A stretch of 64,000 bases of DNA from Jejubacter calystegiae (lineage in GTDB: Bacteria; Pseudomonadota; Gammaproteobacteria; Enterobacterales; Enterobacteriaceae), in NCBI RefSeq assembly GCF_005671395.1, contig NZ_CP040428.1:124001-188000 (forward strand), written 5' to 3'. A program made the translations under genes and the position numbers. The notes under the pieces were generated by a model. It ran no database searches. It was not told the origin of the DNA and worked only from the letters and a program-made list of their open reading frames with translations. Below, one piece after another: positions 18,844-28,621 of the stretch. Within the stretch, counting starts at the first letter, position 1; every line of letters begins with the position of its first letter.

Positions 18844-19509
18844 ATGGATACCGTTATTATGACAGCACTGAAAGTCAACGCGACGGCCGCAGGTCGTCGG
18901 CCAGGGCGCCCCAGGGGCCAGACCAAAAGTCACGATCGCCGGGAGCATCTGCTCGATATCGCCCTGAATCTGTTTGCCCGCCGGGGCATAGCGGAAACCT
19001 CGCTGAACGCCATTGCGAAAGAGGCCAGTGTCACTCCGGCGGTGCTTCACTACTACTTCAACACCCGCGAACAACTGCTGGATGTGATGATAGAGGAGCG
19101 TTTTTTACCGCTGCGCAGTGATATCGCCGCCGTCTTTACTGCGCATGCTAACGCCCCCCGGGAAGCCATCCGCGCGCTGGTTCATAAGATCGCCGATGCG
19201 GCCCGGCGTCATCCCTGGTTCGCACCGCTGTGGCTCCAGGAAGTCACCAGCGATGCCGGAGTGCTGCGTCAGCAGATGTACGCCCGTCACGGCAGCGCCG
19301 AGCGACAGATGGCGCTGGATACCCTGCGCCGCTGGCAGGATGAAGGCAAACTGCACCGCGATCTTGAACCCGCCCTGGTGTTCACTTCGTTGCTCAGCCT
19401 GATTCTGGTGCCGCTGGCTGCCCAGAGCCGCCCCGCCCAGCCCGCGCTATCGGCGGAGGTTATCGAACGTCATGCCCTGATCCTGCTGGAATACGGTCTG
19501 AACGCCTGA
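18844..19509 (+). CDS. TetR-family regulator of the efflux pump
   Basis: TetR-type repressor of 221 residues. The helix-turn-helix lies at about residues 33-75, with the core FARRGIAETSLNAIAKEASVTPAVLHYYF. It is preceded by a basic tail GRRPGRPRGQTKSHDRRE. The C-terminal ligand domain is of the CecR/YbiH-like type by general appearance, but the ligand is unknown. Divergent from the MFS pump. The start at 18844 follows GCGGAG closely; an ATG five codons later (18859) is possible. Confidence 0.85.
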   Translation: MDTVIMTALKVNATAAGRRPGRPRGQTKSHDRREHLLDIALNLFARRGIAETSLNAIAKEASVTPAVLHYYFNTREQLLDVMIEERFLPLRSDIAAVFTAHANAPREAIRALVHKIADAARRHPWFAPLWLQEVTSDAGVLRQQMYARHGSAERQMALDTLRRWQDEGKLHRDLEPALVFTSLLSLILVPLAAQSRPAQPALSAEVIERHALILLEYGLNA

Positions 19510-19577
19510 CCCGGACTATACTTAGTTCGGGCCTGCCCCACCGGCCCGACCAATCCCTTTAATCCGGAGAAAAACCT

Positions 19578-19931
19578 ATGAAGTATGTCGACGGTTTTGT
19601 CGTCGCCGTACCCGCCGCAAATAAAGAAGCCTATCGGGAGATGGCTGCCAAAGCCGCCCCGATCTTTAAGGAGTTTGGCGCTCTGCGCGTTGTGGAATGC
19701 TGGGCCGATGACGTGCCGGACGGCAATGTCACCGACTTTCGCATGGCGGTGCAGGCGCAGGAGGATGAAGAGGTGGTGTTCAGCTGGATTGAGTACCCTT
19801 CCCAGGAAGTTCGCGATGCGGCGAACCAGAAACTCATGAGCGATCCACGCATGAAAGCGCTGGGCGATGAAATGCCCTTTGACGGAAAACGCATGATCTT
19901 TGGCGGCTTTGTTCCCATTCTTGATGAATAG
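19578..19931 (+). CDS. ybaA: YbaA, DUF1428 family protein
   Basis: A 117-residue cytosolic protein nearly identical to E. coli YbaA (MKYVDGFVVAVPA start, GGFVPILDE end). The family (DUF1428) forms a ferredoxin-like alpha/beta fold of the dimeric barrel type. No biochemical function is established. AATCCGGAG lies upstream of the ATG. It is alone between the TetR gene and the symporter and has its own terminator. Confidence 0.93.
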   Translation: MKYVDGFVVAVPAANKEAYREMAAKAAPIFKEFGALRVVECWADDVPDGNVTDFRMAVQAQEDEEVVFSWIEYPSQEVRDAANQKLMSDPRMKALGDEMPFDGKRMIFGGFVPILDE

Positions 19932-19937
19932 CTCCCA

Positions 19938-19977
19938 GGCGCGACCGATTTTCCCCCGGCGCGCCTTTCGTTTTTCC
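19938..19977 (+). terminator. Terminator of ybaA
   Basis: Stem GGCGCG/CGCGCC with a long loop, followed by TTTCGTTTTT, seven bases beyond the stop codon. Confidence 0.6.
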
Positions 19978-20205
19978 GCAGTGTAACCGTTATCACACAC
20001 CAATGACTCTGCCATCATCGCACGGGTATCTCCGATGCCAGGCCATGATAATAGGCTTGTTCTAATCATGGATATTAATCTGAGGCAAACCACATACCAC
20101 CTTATGTTTTATCGGGTTAACTATGCGGCTGAAAGTAGTCACCCAGGTTGATTCTTAAAGACTCATGTTTATCGGTATGTCAGACAATGAGAAATTTAAT
20201 AAAAG

Positions 20206-20221
20206 TGTGAATCAGGTTACA
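20206..20221 (+). promoter_or_regulatory. CRP-cAMP binding site
   Basis: TGTGA-ATCAGG-TTACA matches the CRP consensus TGTGA-N6-TCACA with one mismatch. It lies 80 bases upstream of the symporter start and 10 bases before a GalR operator. Confidence 0.65.
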
Positions 20222-20231
20222 TTCAATTACA

Positions 20232-20247
20232 GTGGAAACGCTTACAT
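20232..20247 (+). promoter_or_regulatory. GalR/GalS operator upstream of the symporter
   Basis: GTGGAAACGCTTACAT matches the operator consensus GTGKAANCGNTTNCAC at all but the last base. Its GTG opens an in-frame extension of the symporter gene, but that reading is better explained as operator DNA. The arrangement (CRP then GalR site) resembles galP/mgl promoters of E. coli and predicts induction by galactose under low glucose. Confidence 0.78.
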
Positions 20248-20285
20248 TAGCCTCTGAATATCTGGTTGCCGTAGGAATAAAAGTC

Positions 20286-21917
20286 ATGGCTAACATTGAA
20301 CAAGGTTTAGGCCTTCTCGACATGGTGGTATTCGCAGTCTACGTTGCGATTATCATCGGCGTCGGCCTCTGGGTTTCCAGAGACAAAAAAGGCAAGCAAA
20401 AGAGTACCGAAGACTACTTCCTGGCGGGTAAATCCCTGCCGTGGTGGGCCGTCGGCGCATCGCTTATCGCCGCGAACATCTCCGCCGAGCAGTTTATCGG
20501 CATGTCCGGTTCCGGTTTCTCCATCGGCCTGGCTATCGCCTCCTACGAGTGGATGGCAGCGCTGACGCTGATTATTGTCGGCAAATACTTCCTGCCGGTG
20601 TTCATCGAAAAAGGGATCTACACCATCCCGGAATTCGTTGAGAAGCGCTTTAACAAGAACCTGAAGACCATCCTGGCTATCTTCTGGATCGCCCTGTACA
20701 TCTTCGTTAACCTGACCTCCGTCCTCTACCTCGGCGGCCTGGCGCTGGAGACCATCCTCGGTATTCCGCTGATGTACTCCATCATTGGTCTGGCGCTGTT
20801 CGCCCTGGTCTACTCCATCTATGGCGGTCTTTCGGCGGTGGTCTGGACCGACGTAATCCAGGTCTTCTTCCTGGTCCTGGGCGGCCTGCTGACCACCTGG
20901 CTGGCGGTGCACTTCATCGGCGGCGACGAAGGCTGGTTCAGCGGTATCGCCAAAATGTACGAAGCAGCGCCGGGTCACTTCGAGATGATCCTCGATCAGA
21001 GCAACCCGCAGTACATGAACCTGCCGGGCATTGCGGTGCTGATCGGCGGTCTGTGGGTGGCGAACCTCTACTACTGGGGCTTCAACCAGTACATCATTCA
21101 GCGTACCCTGGCGGCGAAATCAGTGCCGGAAGCGCAGAAAGGTATTCTGTTTGCCGCATTCCTGAAGATGATTGTGCCGTTCCTGGTGGTGATTCCGGGT
21201 ATTGCAGCCTACGTGATTACCTCTTCGCCGGAGCTGATGGCTAATATGGGCAGCATTGCGGGCCACAATATGCCGACCGCCGCCCATGCGGACAAAGCCT
21301 ATCCGTGGCTGACCCAGTTCCTGCCGGCTGGTCTGAAAGGCGTGGTATTCGCAGCGCTGACGGCGGCTATCGTCTCTTCGCTGGCGTCGATGCTGAACTC
21401 CACCGCCACCATCTTCACCATGGATATCTATAAAGAGTACATCGACCCGAAAGCGGGCGATCACAAACTGGTCAACGTGGGCCGCGTCACTGCCGTTGTT
21501 GCGCTGATCGTCGCCTGTCTGGTAGCACCGTTGCTGGGTAACATTGGCCAGGCGTTCCAGTACATTCAGGAGTACACCGGTCTGGTGAGCCCGGGCATTC
21601 TGGCGGTCTTCCTGCTGGGTCTGTTCTGGAAGAAAACCACCAGCAAAGGGGCGATTCTGGGCGTGGTGCTCTCCATCCCGTTCGCGCTGTTCCTGAAGTT
21701 TATGCCGCTGAACATGCCGTTTATGGACCAGATGCTCTATACGCTGCTGTTTACCCTGGTGGTGATTGCGCTGACCAGCCTGAGTACCTCTGAAGCCGAC
21801 GACGACGAAAAAGGGATTGTGCTGACCGCCAAAACCTTCCACACCGAGCGGAGCTTCAACATTGCCGCTTACGCCATCGTCATCGCGCTGGCGGTAATCT
21901 ACGCCCTGTTCTGGTAA
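20286..21917 (+). CDS. Sodium/sugar symporter, SGLT type (SSS family)
   Basis: Inner-membrane sodium:solute symporter of 543 residues with 14 predicted transmembrane helices, closely resembling Vibrio SGLT (sodium/galactose). Features include STEDYFLAGKSLPWWAVGASLIAANIS (about residues 37-63), the substrate-site region ISAEQFIGMSGSG, and VWTDVIQVFF, part of the family signature; TAAIVSSLASMLNSTATIFTMD contributes to the sodium site. The ATG at 20286 with AGGAA upstream is preferred over a GTG at 20232 that lies in an operator. The CRP and GalR sites upstream support galactose or glucose/galactose as substrate. The terminator separates it from the next two genes. Confidence 0.9.
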   Translation: MANIEQGLGLLDMVVFAVYVAIIIGVGLWVSRDKKGKQKSTEDYFLAGKSLPWWAVGASLIAANISAEQFIGMSGSGFSIGLAIASYEWMAALTLIIVGKYFLPVFIEKGIYTIPEFVEKRFNKNLKTILAIFWIALYIFVNLTSVLYLGGLALETILGIPLMYSIIGLALFALVYSIYGGLSAVVWTDVIQVFFLVLGGLLTTWLAVHFIGGDEGWFSGIAKMYEAAPGHFEMILDQSNPQYMNLPGIAVLIGGLWVANLYYWGFNQYIIQRTLAAKSVPEAQKGILFAAFLKMIVPFLVVIPGIAAYVITSSPELMANMGSIAGHNMPTAAHADKAYPWLTQFLPAGLKGVVFAALTAAIVSSLASMLNSTATIFTMDIYKEYIDPKAGDHKLVNVGRVTAVVALIVACLVAPLLGNIGQAFQYIQEYTGLVSPGILAVFLLGLFWKKTTSKGAILGVVLSIPFALFLKFMPLNMPFMDQMLYTLLFTLVVIALTSLSTSEADDDEKGIVLTAKTFHTERSFNIAAYAIVIALAVIYALFW

Positions 21918-21935
21918 TCTGCCTGCAGGACGTCC

Positions 21936-21969
21936 GGCCCCGCACTGTGACAGGTGCGGGGCCTTTTTT
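21936..21969 (+). terminator. Terminator after the symporter gene
   Basis: Perfect 10-bp stem GGCCCCGCAC/GTGCGGGGCC, loop TGTGACAG, then six T. It may be leaky, since the next gene starts only 20 bases later with no obvious promoter of its own. Confidence 0.9.
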
Positions 21970-21989
21970 ATTCAGGAGTGTGTGTCGTC

Positions 21990-23858
21990 ATGACGGAAGA
22001 ACTGCTACCCAACATCGTCGCCTTTTTGCAGCCCATCAAGCCCTTTAATCAGCTTCCCGTGCCGGTGCTGCATCGGGTCGCAGAGCAGATGGCGATTCTC
22101 TATCTGGGCCAGGGCGAAACCCTGGATAAACCGACTGACGGCACCGGCTATCTCTACATTATTCGCACCGGCGCCATCGAACAGCGCCACCCCGACGGCA
22201 GCCTGCGGGCCCGGCTGGGGGATGAAGATATCTTTGGTTTCGGGCTGCTGCATGAATCCTGGCAGCAGCCCGCACCGGACTACAGCGTACAGGCCATCGA
22301 CAACACCCTGATCTATCGTATCGGCTATCAGGCGCTGCTCGACGCCATCGCCGACTATCCAGAAGTGGTGTCCCAACTGGCGCTCAGCGCCTGGAGCCGA
22401 ATGGAATCCTCGCTGAATGTGCGCTGGTCCGATCAGGAAAAAGGGCTGTTCTTCCGGCCGGTGGGGGATGTGGCTAACCGCAATATCGCCGTCGTCACAC
22501 CCCAGACCCCCATCCAGGAAGTGGCGCGAATAATGCGCGACCAGGTCCGTACCTCCTGCGCCTTTGTGGTGGATGAAAACCGCACGCTGATTGGCATGAT
22601 GACCGACAAGGACATGACCAAACGGGTGGTGGCCCGCGGCCACGATATTCGCCAGCCCATCGCCAGCGTAATGACCGACCAGTTGCATACCGTCTATCAG
22701 GACGAACTGGCGATTCGCGCCACCGGCCTGATGATGCAATACAACATTCAGAACATCCCGGTCATCGACCGTCAGCACCACGTCGTGGGGCTGGTCACGC
22801 CCCAGCAACTGGTGCAGAAAAACAGCGTGCAGGCGATATTTCTGATCGACCAGATTAGCCGGGCCCATAGCAGCGCGGAGCTCCAGGCGCTAACCCCTAC
22901 CCGCCAGGCGATTTTCGAAGCGCTGGTGGACGGTAACGTCTCTCCTACGGTTATCGCCCAGGTGCTGACCATGATCTACGACGCCTTTACCCGGCGCCTG
23001 ACCGAACTGGCTATCAGCTACCTTGGGGAGCCGCCCTGCGCCTGGTCCTGGATGGCGGCGGGCTCCCACGCCCGGGGCGAAGTGCACCTCTCTTCCGATC
23101 AGGACAACGCCCTGCTGCTGGACGACGGCGCCACTGACAGCGATCGCCACTACTTCAACCACTTTGCGATGTACGTCTGCAAGGGGCTCGCCGACTGCGG
23201 TTATACCCTCTGTTCCGGTCGCTTTATGGCGGTCACACCCACCTGGTGCCAGCGTCTGACGGTGTGGCAGAACTACTACCGCAAATGGGCCACCAACCCG
23301 GAATACGAATGGCTGCTCAATCTGAATGTGTTTATCGAAATCCGCCACGTGGCGGGCGACGGCGGGCTGTTCCGGCAGCTTGATGACTATCGCCACCAGC
23401 AAATCAGCCGTAACGTTAAGCTACTGGCGGCGCTGTTGCGTAACGCCCTGAGGGTGCGGCCACCGCTGGGCATCTTCCATAAACTGGTGCTGGAAAAAGA
23501 CGGCGACAACAAGAAGGTACTCAATATCAAGCGCGCCGCCATCCACTGTCTGGTGGATCTGGTGCGTATCTACGCCCTGCATGCGGATATTGAAACGCTG
23601 AATACCGAGGATCGCATCCTGCAACTGGAGGATCGCCAGGCGCTAAACGAAGCGTCTGTCCAGGATATGCTCGGCACCTGGCGCTACGCGACCCAGTTGC
23701 GCTACCTGCATCAGCGTCTGGCCCTGAGCCGCGGCGAACCGCCTGACAACATGCTGGATCCCGCCCGCTTCGGCAGTTTCGAGCGCCAGCACCTGAAAGA
23801 CGCCTTTAGCATCGTTTCCGGCTTCCAGGAGGCCGCAAAAATGAAGTTCGGAGGCTGA
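21990..23858 (+). CDS. cNMP-binding/CBS/DUF294 putative nucleotidyltransferase
   Basis: A 622-residue cytosolic protein. Order of domains: cyclic-nucleotide-binding fold (about 10-130), paired CBS domains (about 155-275), a DUF294 nucleotidyltransferase-like domain (about 310-440), and the DUF294 C-terminal helical domain (about 480-620). The nucleotidyltransferase motif GSHARGEVHLSSDQDNALL keeps G-S and the D-x-D acids. Relatives (GlnD-like N-terminal fold) are thought to modify or sense nucleotides, but the reaction is unproven. Such genes commonly accompany an SSS-family symporter and a DnaQ-like exonuclease, exactly as here. The ATG at 21990 follows TCAGGAG; earlier in-frame GTG codons lie in the terminator. 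Confidence 0.85.
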   Translation: MTEELLPNIVAFLQPIKPFNQLPVPVLHRVAEQMAILYLGQGETLDKPTDGTGYLYIIRTGAIEQRHPDGSLRARLGDEDIFGFGLLHESWQQPAPDYSVQAIDNTLIYRIGYQALLDAIADYPEVVSQLALSAWSRMESSLNVRWSDQEKGLFFRPVGDVANRNIAVVTPQTPIQEVARIMRDQVRTSCAFVVDENRTLIGMMTDKDMTKRVVARGHDIRQPIASVMTDQLHTVYQDELAIRATGLMMQYNIQNIPVIDRQHHVVGLVTPQQLVQKNSVQAIFLIDQISRAHSSAELQALTPTRQAIFEALVDGNVSPTVIAQVLTMIYDAFTRRLTELAISYLGEPPCAWSWMAAGSHARGEVHLSSDQDNALLLDDGATDSDRHYFNHFAMYVCKGLADCGYTLCSGRFMAVTPTWCQRLTVWQNYYRKWATNPEYEWLLNLNVFIEIRHVAGDGGLFRQLDDYRHQQISRNVKLLAALLRNALRVRPPLGIFHKLVLEKDGDNKKVLNIKRAAIHCLVDLVRIYALHADIETLNTEDRILQLEDRQALNEASVQDMLGTWRYATQLRYLHQRLALSRGEPPDNMLDPARFGSFERQHLKDAFSIVSGFQEAAKMKFGG

Positions 23859-23859
23859 T

Positions 23860-24573
23860 GTGAACTGGTTTACGGCAAAGGATCCGCTAAAAAAGCTGGA
23901 ACAGCAGCGGCAGGCGCTTGACCCCGTTCAGGCCGGATGGCCGGAGGGGATACAGGCCATTCTCCGGACGCCGCTGCCGTCGGCAGAGACGGATATTCGC
24001 CAGCTGCCGCTGTTGGTTTTTGACTTCGAAACCAGCGGCCTGAACGCCGAAAGGGATCGTATTGTCAGCATGGGCTGGGTGGAGGTGCATCAGGGCATCA
24101 TCGCGCTGGAAAGCGCCCGTCATCTGCTGTTACAGGCATCGACCGATACCGACGGCAGCGCCGTCGCCCTGCACCATATCGTGCCGGAAATGCAGCAACA
24201 TGGCGTCAGCGAAGCGGCAGCCTTTGATAAGCTCTGGTCGGCAATGGCGGGCAAAGTGCTGGTGGTTCACGGGGCGGTGATGGAGCGCGAATTTACCCGT
24301 CAGTACCTGCGGCGCAACGCGCTACCGGAACTGCCGCTGGTGTGGCTGGATACGTTGAAGATAGAACAGGCCTTCCCAGCGGCCAGCGAGCGCGGCGCCG
24401 TTAGCTGGCGCCTTTCCGATCTGCGCCGCCGCTACCGGCTGCCGGAATATCCGGCTCATCACGCCCTGAGCGACGCTATCGCCACCGCAGAACTGCTTCT
24501 GGCTCAGCGATTCCGTCTGTTTCGTCAGCAGCCAGCACCGCTGGGGGAATGGGTTAAGGCATCGCGCCCGTAA
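23860..24573 (+). CDS. DEDDh 3'-5' exonuclease (DnaQ-like)
   Basis: A 237-residue exonuclease of the Pol III epsilon family. Exo I reads VFDFETSGLNAERDRIVSMG (D and E at about residues 51 and 53), Exo II VVHGAVMEREFTRQYL, and Exo III HHALSDAIATAELL with the catalytic histidine and aspartate. There is no polymerase-interaction tail. It starts with GTG two bases after the DUF294 stop, with GGAGG at good spacing, so the two are translationally coupled. The partner substrate is unknown; association with the DUF294 protein suggests a joint nucleic-acid or nucleotide role. Confidence 0.85.
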   Translation: MNWFTAKDPLKKLEQQRQALDPVQAGWPEGIQAILRTPLPSAETDIRQLPLLVFDFETSGLNAERDRIVSMGWVEVHQGIIALESARHLLLQASTDTDGSAVALHHIVPEMQQHGVSEAAAFDKLWSAMAGKVLVVHGAVMEREFTRQYLRRNALPELPLVWLDTLKIEQAFPAASERGAVSWRLSDLRRRYRLPEYPAHHALSDAIATAELLLAQRFRLFRQQPAPLGEWVKASRP

Positions 24574-24626
24574 AGGGAAAAGAGATGTTCATGAAGAGGG
24601 AGAAAAGAGCATTGCCGTTCAGGCGC

Positions 24627-24791
24627 TCACTCTGACGGCGTACCATCCTCTTCGTCATCCAGCATCTCTTCGATAAAACGCCGCTGATCGGGATCCAACC
24701 CCATACGATCCATCCTGTTGCGGATCTGCCTGTGCCCTTCCGTTTCCGACTCCCCGGAATCCGGCGGTTGCTGCTTCCCCTGTGCTGTCAT
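24627..24791 (-). CDS. Small acidic protein, unrecognised (54 aa)
   Basis: I do not recognise a family. The 54-residue product starts MTAQGKQQPPD, has a helical middle RQIRNRMDRMGLDPDQRRF and a strongly acidic end EEMLDDEEDGTPSE. No signal peptide or membrane segment. Its ATG overlaps the stop codon of the tiny upstream gene (TGATG), so the two are probably translated as a pair. A longer frame read through the same region would obscure this boundary. Probably cytosolic and perhaps a partner of the small membrane peptide encoded just upstream. Confidence 0.55.
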   Translation of the reverse strand: MTAQGKQQPPDSGESETEGHRQIRNRMDRMGLDPDQRRFIEEMLDDEEDGTPSE

Positions 24792-24886
24792 CAGTATACC
24801 CATATCAGAAAAAGGGTGAGCCAGAAGAGCGCTCCCAGCAGGAAGACCAGCAGCCATGCAAGGTACTTTCTTTGATGGTCCTTCAA
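24791..24886 (-). CDS. 31-residue single-pass membrane peptide
   Basis: A very short gene that starts with TTG and is preceded at seven bases by GGAG. The product has a basic head (LKDHQRKYL, first residue translated as Met) followed by one hydrophobic helix WLLVFLLGALFWLTLFLIWV and ends in tyrosine. The positive-inside rule predicts an N-in orientation in the inner membrane. Its TGA stop overlaps the ATG of the acidic 54-residue gene. I do not recognise a family. Evidence is the ribosome site, the coupled overlap and the clean amphipathic layout; expression is not shown. Confidence 0.5.
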   Translation of the reverse strand: MKDHQRKYLAWLLVFLLGALFWLTLFLIWVY

Positions 24887-25056
24887 TATCTCTCTCCGGC
24901 AAATAATCAAAAACCAGATCATTCTTAACAATTTTTAGGATTATCCTTAACAATGACACTTTAGCAATTTGCAGAAAACGTGTAAATCACCCGCATCTTT
25001 ACTTTGTCTGAAAGAGGCGGGTGACAGGAGACAGTATTGAGGAAAGCGCCAGAGGG

Positions 25057-25941
25057 CTACGCCAGGCGGCGCGCGCCGGAACGGTCGCGGAAATCTCTGG
25101 GCGTGACGCCCGTGCAGCGCCGAAAGAAACGGGAAAAGTAGGTGGCATCACTAAAGCCAAGGTAGTCGGAGACCTGACTGACCGTCATGCTGGTATAACG
25201 CAGGCTGCGCTTCGCTTCCAGTAGCAGACGCTGATGCAGCACGCTTAGCGCACTGCATCCATGATATTCACGGCACAGGGTATTAAGATGGGCGCCGGAC
25301 AGGCCAATCTGGCTGGCATAATGGGCAACTGGTAGATGTTCCCGATAGTGGAGTTCGACCAGTTGGTTAAAACGCCGGATAGCCGCACGCCGCCGCTCCA
25401 GCCGGTCACTCACCGCCTTACGCGGCGCGCCCTGACGATTAAGCCAGACCAGCAGAGTGCCGAGCAGCGAGTGGATCATCATATCCCGGGCGTCATGATC
25501 CGCCCGATATTCATGCTGTAGCGTCTCAAATAACGCATTAATCCGACTACTGGACGCCCCCGGCTTCATACAGGCCGCCTGGTTCAGCACCTGCAACGGA
25601 CGACCAAACTGCTGCTCAAAGCGCGCTACCAGCGGCGCCGCCAACGATAGAGAAAATCCCTGCGTCCCCGGCGCAAAGCGAAAACCATGCACGCACAGGG
25701 CCGGAACCACCTGCAGACAGGGCTCGCTGTAGCGCCGGACCACATCTTCAATCTCGATCTCCACCTCCCCCTTATGCATATAAAGCAGCTGTATAAGATC
25801 GGTATGCTGATGGGTACGAATATGCCACTCATGTAGCCTGCTACGGCTACGAATAGACTCACAGTGCAGCAGATCCGGCGTTGGCCAGTGCAGGCGTTCG
25901 CCATAGAGCTTAAAGATTGGAATATGCCGCGCCAGGGTCAT
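25057..25941 (-). CDS. pobR: PobR-like AraC-family regulator
   Basis: AraC/XylS-type transcription activator of 294 residues. The N-terminal cupin-like sensor (about 1-170) begins HIPIFKLYGERLHWPTPDLLHCESI, very like PobR of pseudomonads, which senses p-hydroxybenzoate. The C-terminal pair of helix-turn-helices (about 190-290) includes HYASQIGLSGAHLNTLCREY and VSDYLGFSDATYFSRFFRR. Its start overlaps the stop of the Old Yellow Enzyme gene (TAATG), so it is the last gene of the pobA operon; pobR is more often divergent from pobA. The ligand is inferred from similarity and pobA. Confidence 0.8.
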   Translation of the reverse strand: MTLARHIPIFKLYGERLHWPTPDLLHCESIRSRSRLHEWHIRTHQHTDLIQLLYMHKGEVEIEIEDVVRRYSEPCLQVVPALCVHGFRFAPGTQGFSLSLAAPLVARFEQQFGRPLQVLNQAACMKPGASSSRINALFETLQHEYRADHDARDMMIHSLLGTLLVWLNRQGAPRKAVSDRLERRRAAIRRFNQLVELHYREHLPVAHYASQIGLSGAHLNTLCREYHGCSALSVLHQRLLLEAKRSLRYTSMTVSQVSDYLGFSDATYFSRFFRRCTGVTPRDFRDRSGARRLA

Positions 25942-27053
25942 TACGCCTCCTGTGGTTTATGGCCCGGCCAGCCCCGGGAACCAAAGCGATCGTAAGGTTT
26001 CGGCCAGGATGCCTTTTCACCCATGGCGATCGCGGCATGGATCGGCCAGTGAGGATCGTCAAGAATAGCGCGCCCCACCGCGATCAGATCCGCTTTGCGC
26101 TCCTGAAGGATCGCATCGGCCTGCTTCGCTTCATAGATCATGCCTACCGTAATGACGATCGCATCAGGCAGCGCCGCTTTTACCGCTGCGGCAAAGGGTA
26201 CCATATAGCCCTGCTGCCCGGCGGGCGGTGTCTCGTTATAAACGTTATATCCCCCGGAAACGCTCAGATAGTCATATCCCAGACGATGCAGCTCCCGGGC
26301 AAACTGAACGGCTTCTGCCAGTTCCAGCCCTCCATCAGCAAATTCGCCACCGTTAAAGCGTACGCCTAACGGCAGCGAAGCTGGCCAGATCTCGCGCAGC
26401 GCCTGGGCCACCCGCAGTGGAAAGCGCATCCGGTTTTCCGGACTGCCGCCATAATCATCGCGACGCTGGTTACTGAGCGGCGACAAAAACTGGCTCAGCA
26501 GATAGCCGTTAGCCGCCAGCAGTTCCGCAAAATCCACGCCCGCTTCCAGCGCCCGCCTGGCGGCACTGATAAAGGCCTGAAGAATGCGATCCATCCCGGG
26601 CTCATCCAGCGCTTCTGGTACGGGCCATCCCGGCCGCCACGGGACAGCGGAAGGAGCGACCGTATGCCATCCTCCCTGTTCGCTGCCGAGCGGGGCGCCG
26701 TGCTCGATCCACGGCGGGCTGGTGCCTGCCTTGCGCCCGGCGTGATTAAGCTGCACGCCGATGGGAGTATCACTGTAAGTACGAATATCGGTCAGTAACT
26801 TCTGTAACGCCCGCGCCTGGGTATCGTTCCATAAACCCAGGCAGTGCGGCGTAATCCGGCCATCCGGCGTCACGCCCAGCGCCTCGCTAATCACCATACT
26901 GGCGCCGGAAATCGCCAGACTACCGATATGCCGCGCGTGCCACGGCGCCACCACGCCATCGCTCCCTGCGGAATATTGCGACATGGGCGGAACCACAATG
27001 CGATTTTTCAGCGTCAGCGGCCCGACCTTAAGCGGGCTGAATAACAGGGACAT
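25941..27053 (-). CDS. Old Yellow Enzyme family flavin oxidoreductase
   Basis: FMN-dependent NAD(P)H:flavin oxidoreductase of 370 residues. It folds as a TIM barrel starting LFSPLKVGPLTLKNRIVVPPMSQYS. The substrate-anion-binding pair is in QLNHAGRK (N and H near 104-105), and the active-site region NGYLLSQFLSP and the conserved VGRAILDDPHWP are clear. It resembles the YqjM/xenobiotic-reductase type, which reduces activated C=C bonds. Residues that bind FMN phosphate lie near VGMIYEAKQAD and LIAVGRA. I place the start at 27053 (MSLLFSPL), since an upstream ATG at 27170 gives a non-family leader. It lies between pobA and the regulator, so it may process an aromatic intermediate or detoxify enones. 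Confidence 0.82.
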   Translation of the reverse strand: MSLLFSPLKVGPLTLKNRIVVPPMSQYSAGSDGVVAPWHARHIGSLAISGASMVISEALGVTPDGRITPHCLGLWNDTQARALQKLLTDIRTYSDTPIGVQLNHAGRKAGTSPPWIEHGAPLGSEQGGWHTVAPSAVPWRPGWPVPEALDEPGMDRILQAFISAARRALEAGVDFAELLAANGYLLSQFLSPLSNQRRDDYGGSPENRMRFPLRVAQALREIWPASLPLGVRFNGGEFADGGLELAEAVQFARELHRLGYDYLSVSGGYNVYNETPPAGQQGYMVPFAAAVKAALPDAIVITVGMIYEAKQADAILQERKADLIAVGRAILDDPHWPIHAAIAMGEKASWPKPYDRFGSRGWPGHKPQEA

Positions 27054-27238
27054 AATCACCTCCGGACTCAGGAAACCTGATGTTGCGGCCCTCCTGCGGT
27101 GCACACCCCACCGGAACCGACGGCAATATGCCAGAAGCTGCCGCATGCTGTGGGGATGCTCCGGTGACAAAGCCCCCCACTAAGAGTTTAATGGGGTGGC
27201 CGAATTCCTGCTCAATAAGCTGGGGCCTTTATTCTCCG

Positions 27239-28525
<1,287 letters not shown>

Positions 28526-28589
28526 TCATCAAAACTTGCACTTTTCGAAAATCATCGGGAAATGTGGCGGAGTTCAAACTTCAGGAGTG

Positions 28590-28614
28590 CGGCGCCAGGC
28601 AAAGCCCGGCGCCG
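28590..28614 (-). terminator. Hairpin after the DUF1176 gene
   Basis: Stem CGGCGCC(G)GGC with GCC(T)GGCGCCG and loop TTT on the minus strand, 8 bases past the stop codon. No T-run follows. Confidence 0.5.
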
Positions 28615-28621
28615 GAAATCA

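Noticed and set aside
20232..20285. N-terminal extension of the symporter from GTG 20232
   Set aside because: The GTG is the first half of a GalR operator, there is no ribosome site before it, and the ATG at 20286 has one.
25941..27170. Longer start for the Old Yellow Enzyme at 27170
   Set aside because: The extra 39 residues are not family-like; MSLLFSPLKVG at 27053 is the typical enzyme start.
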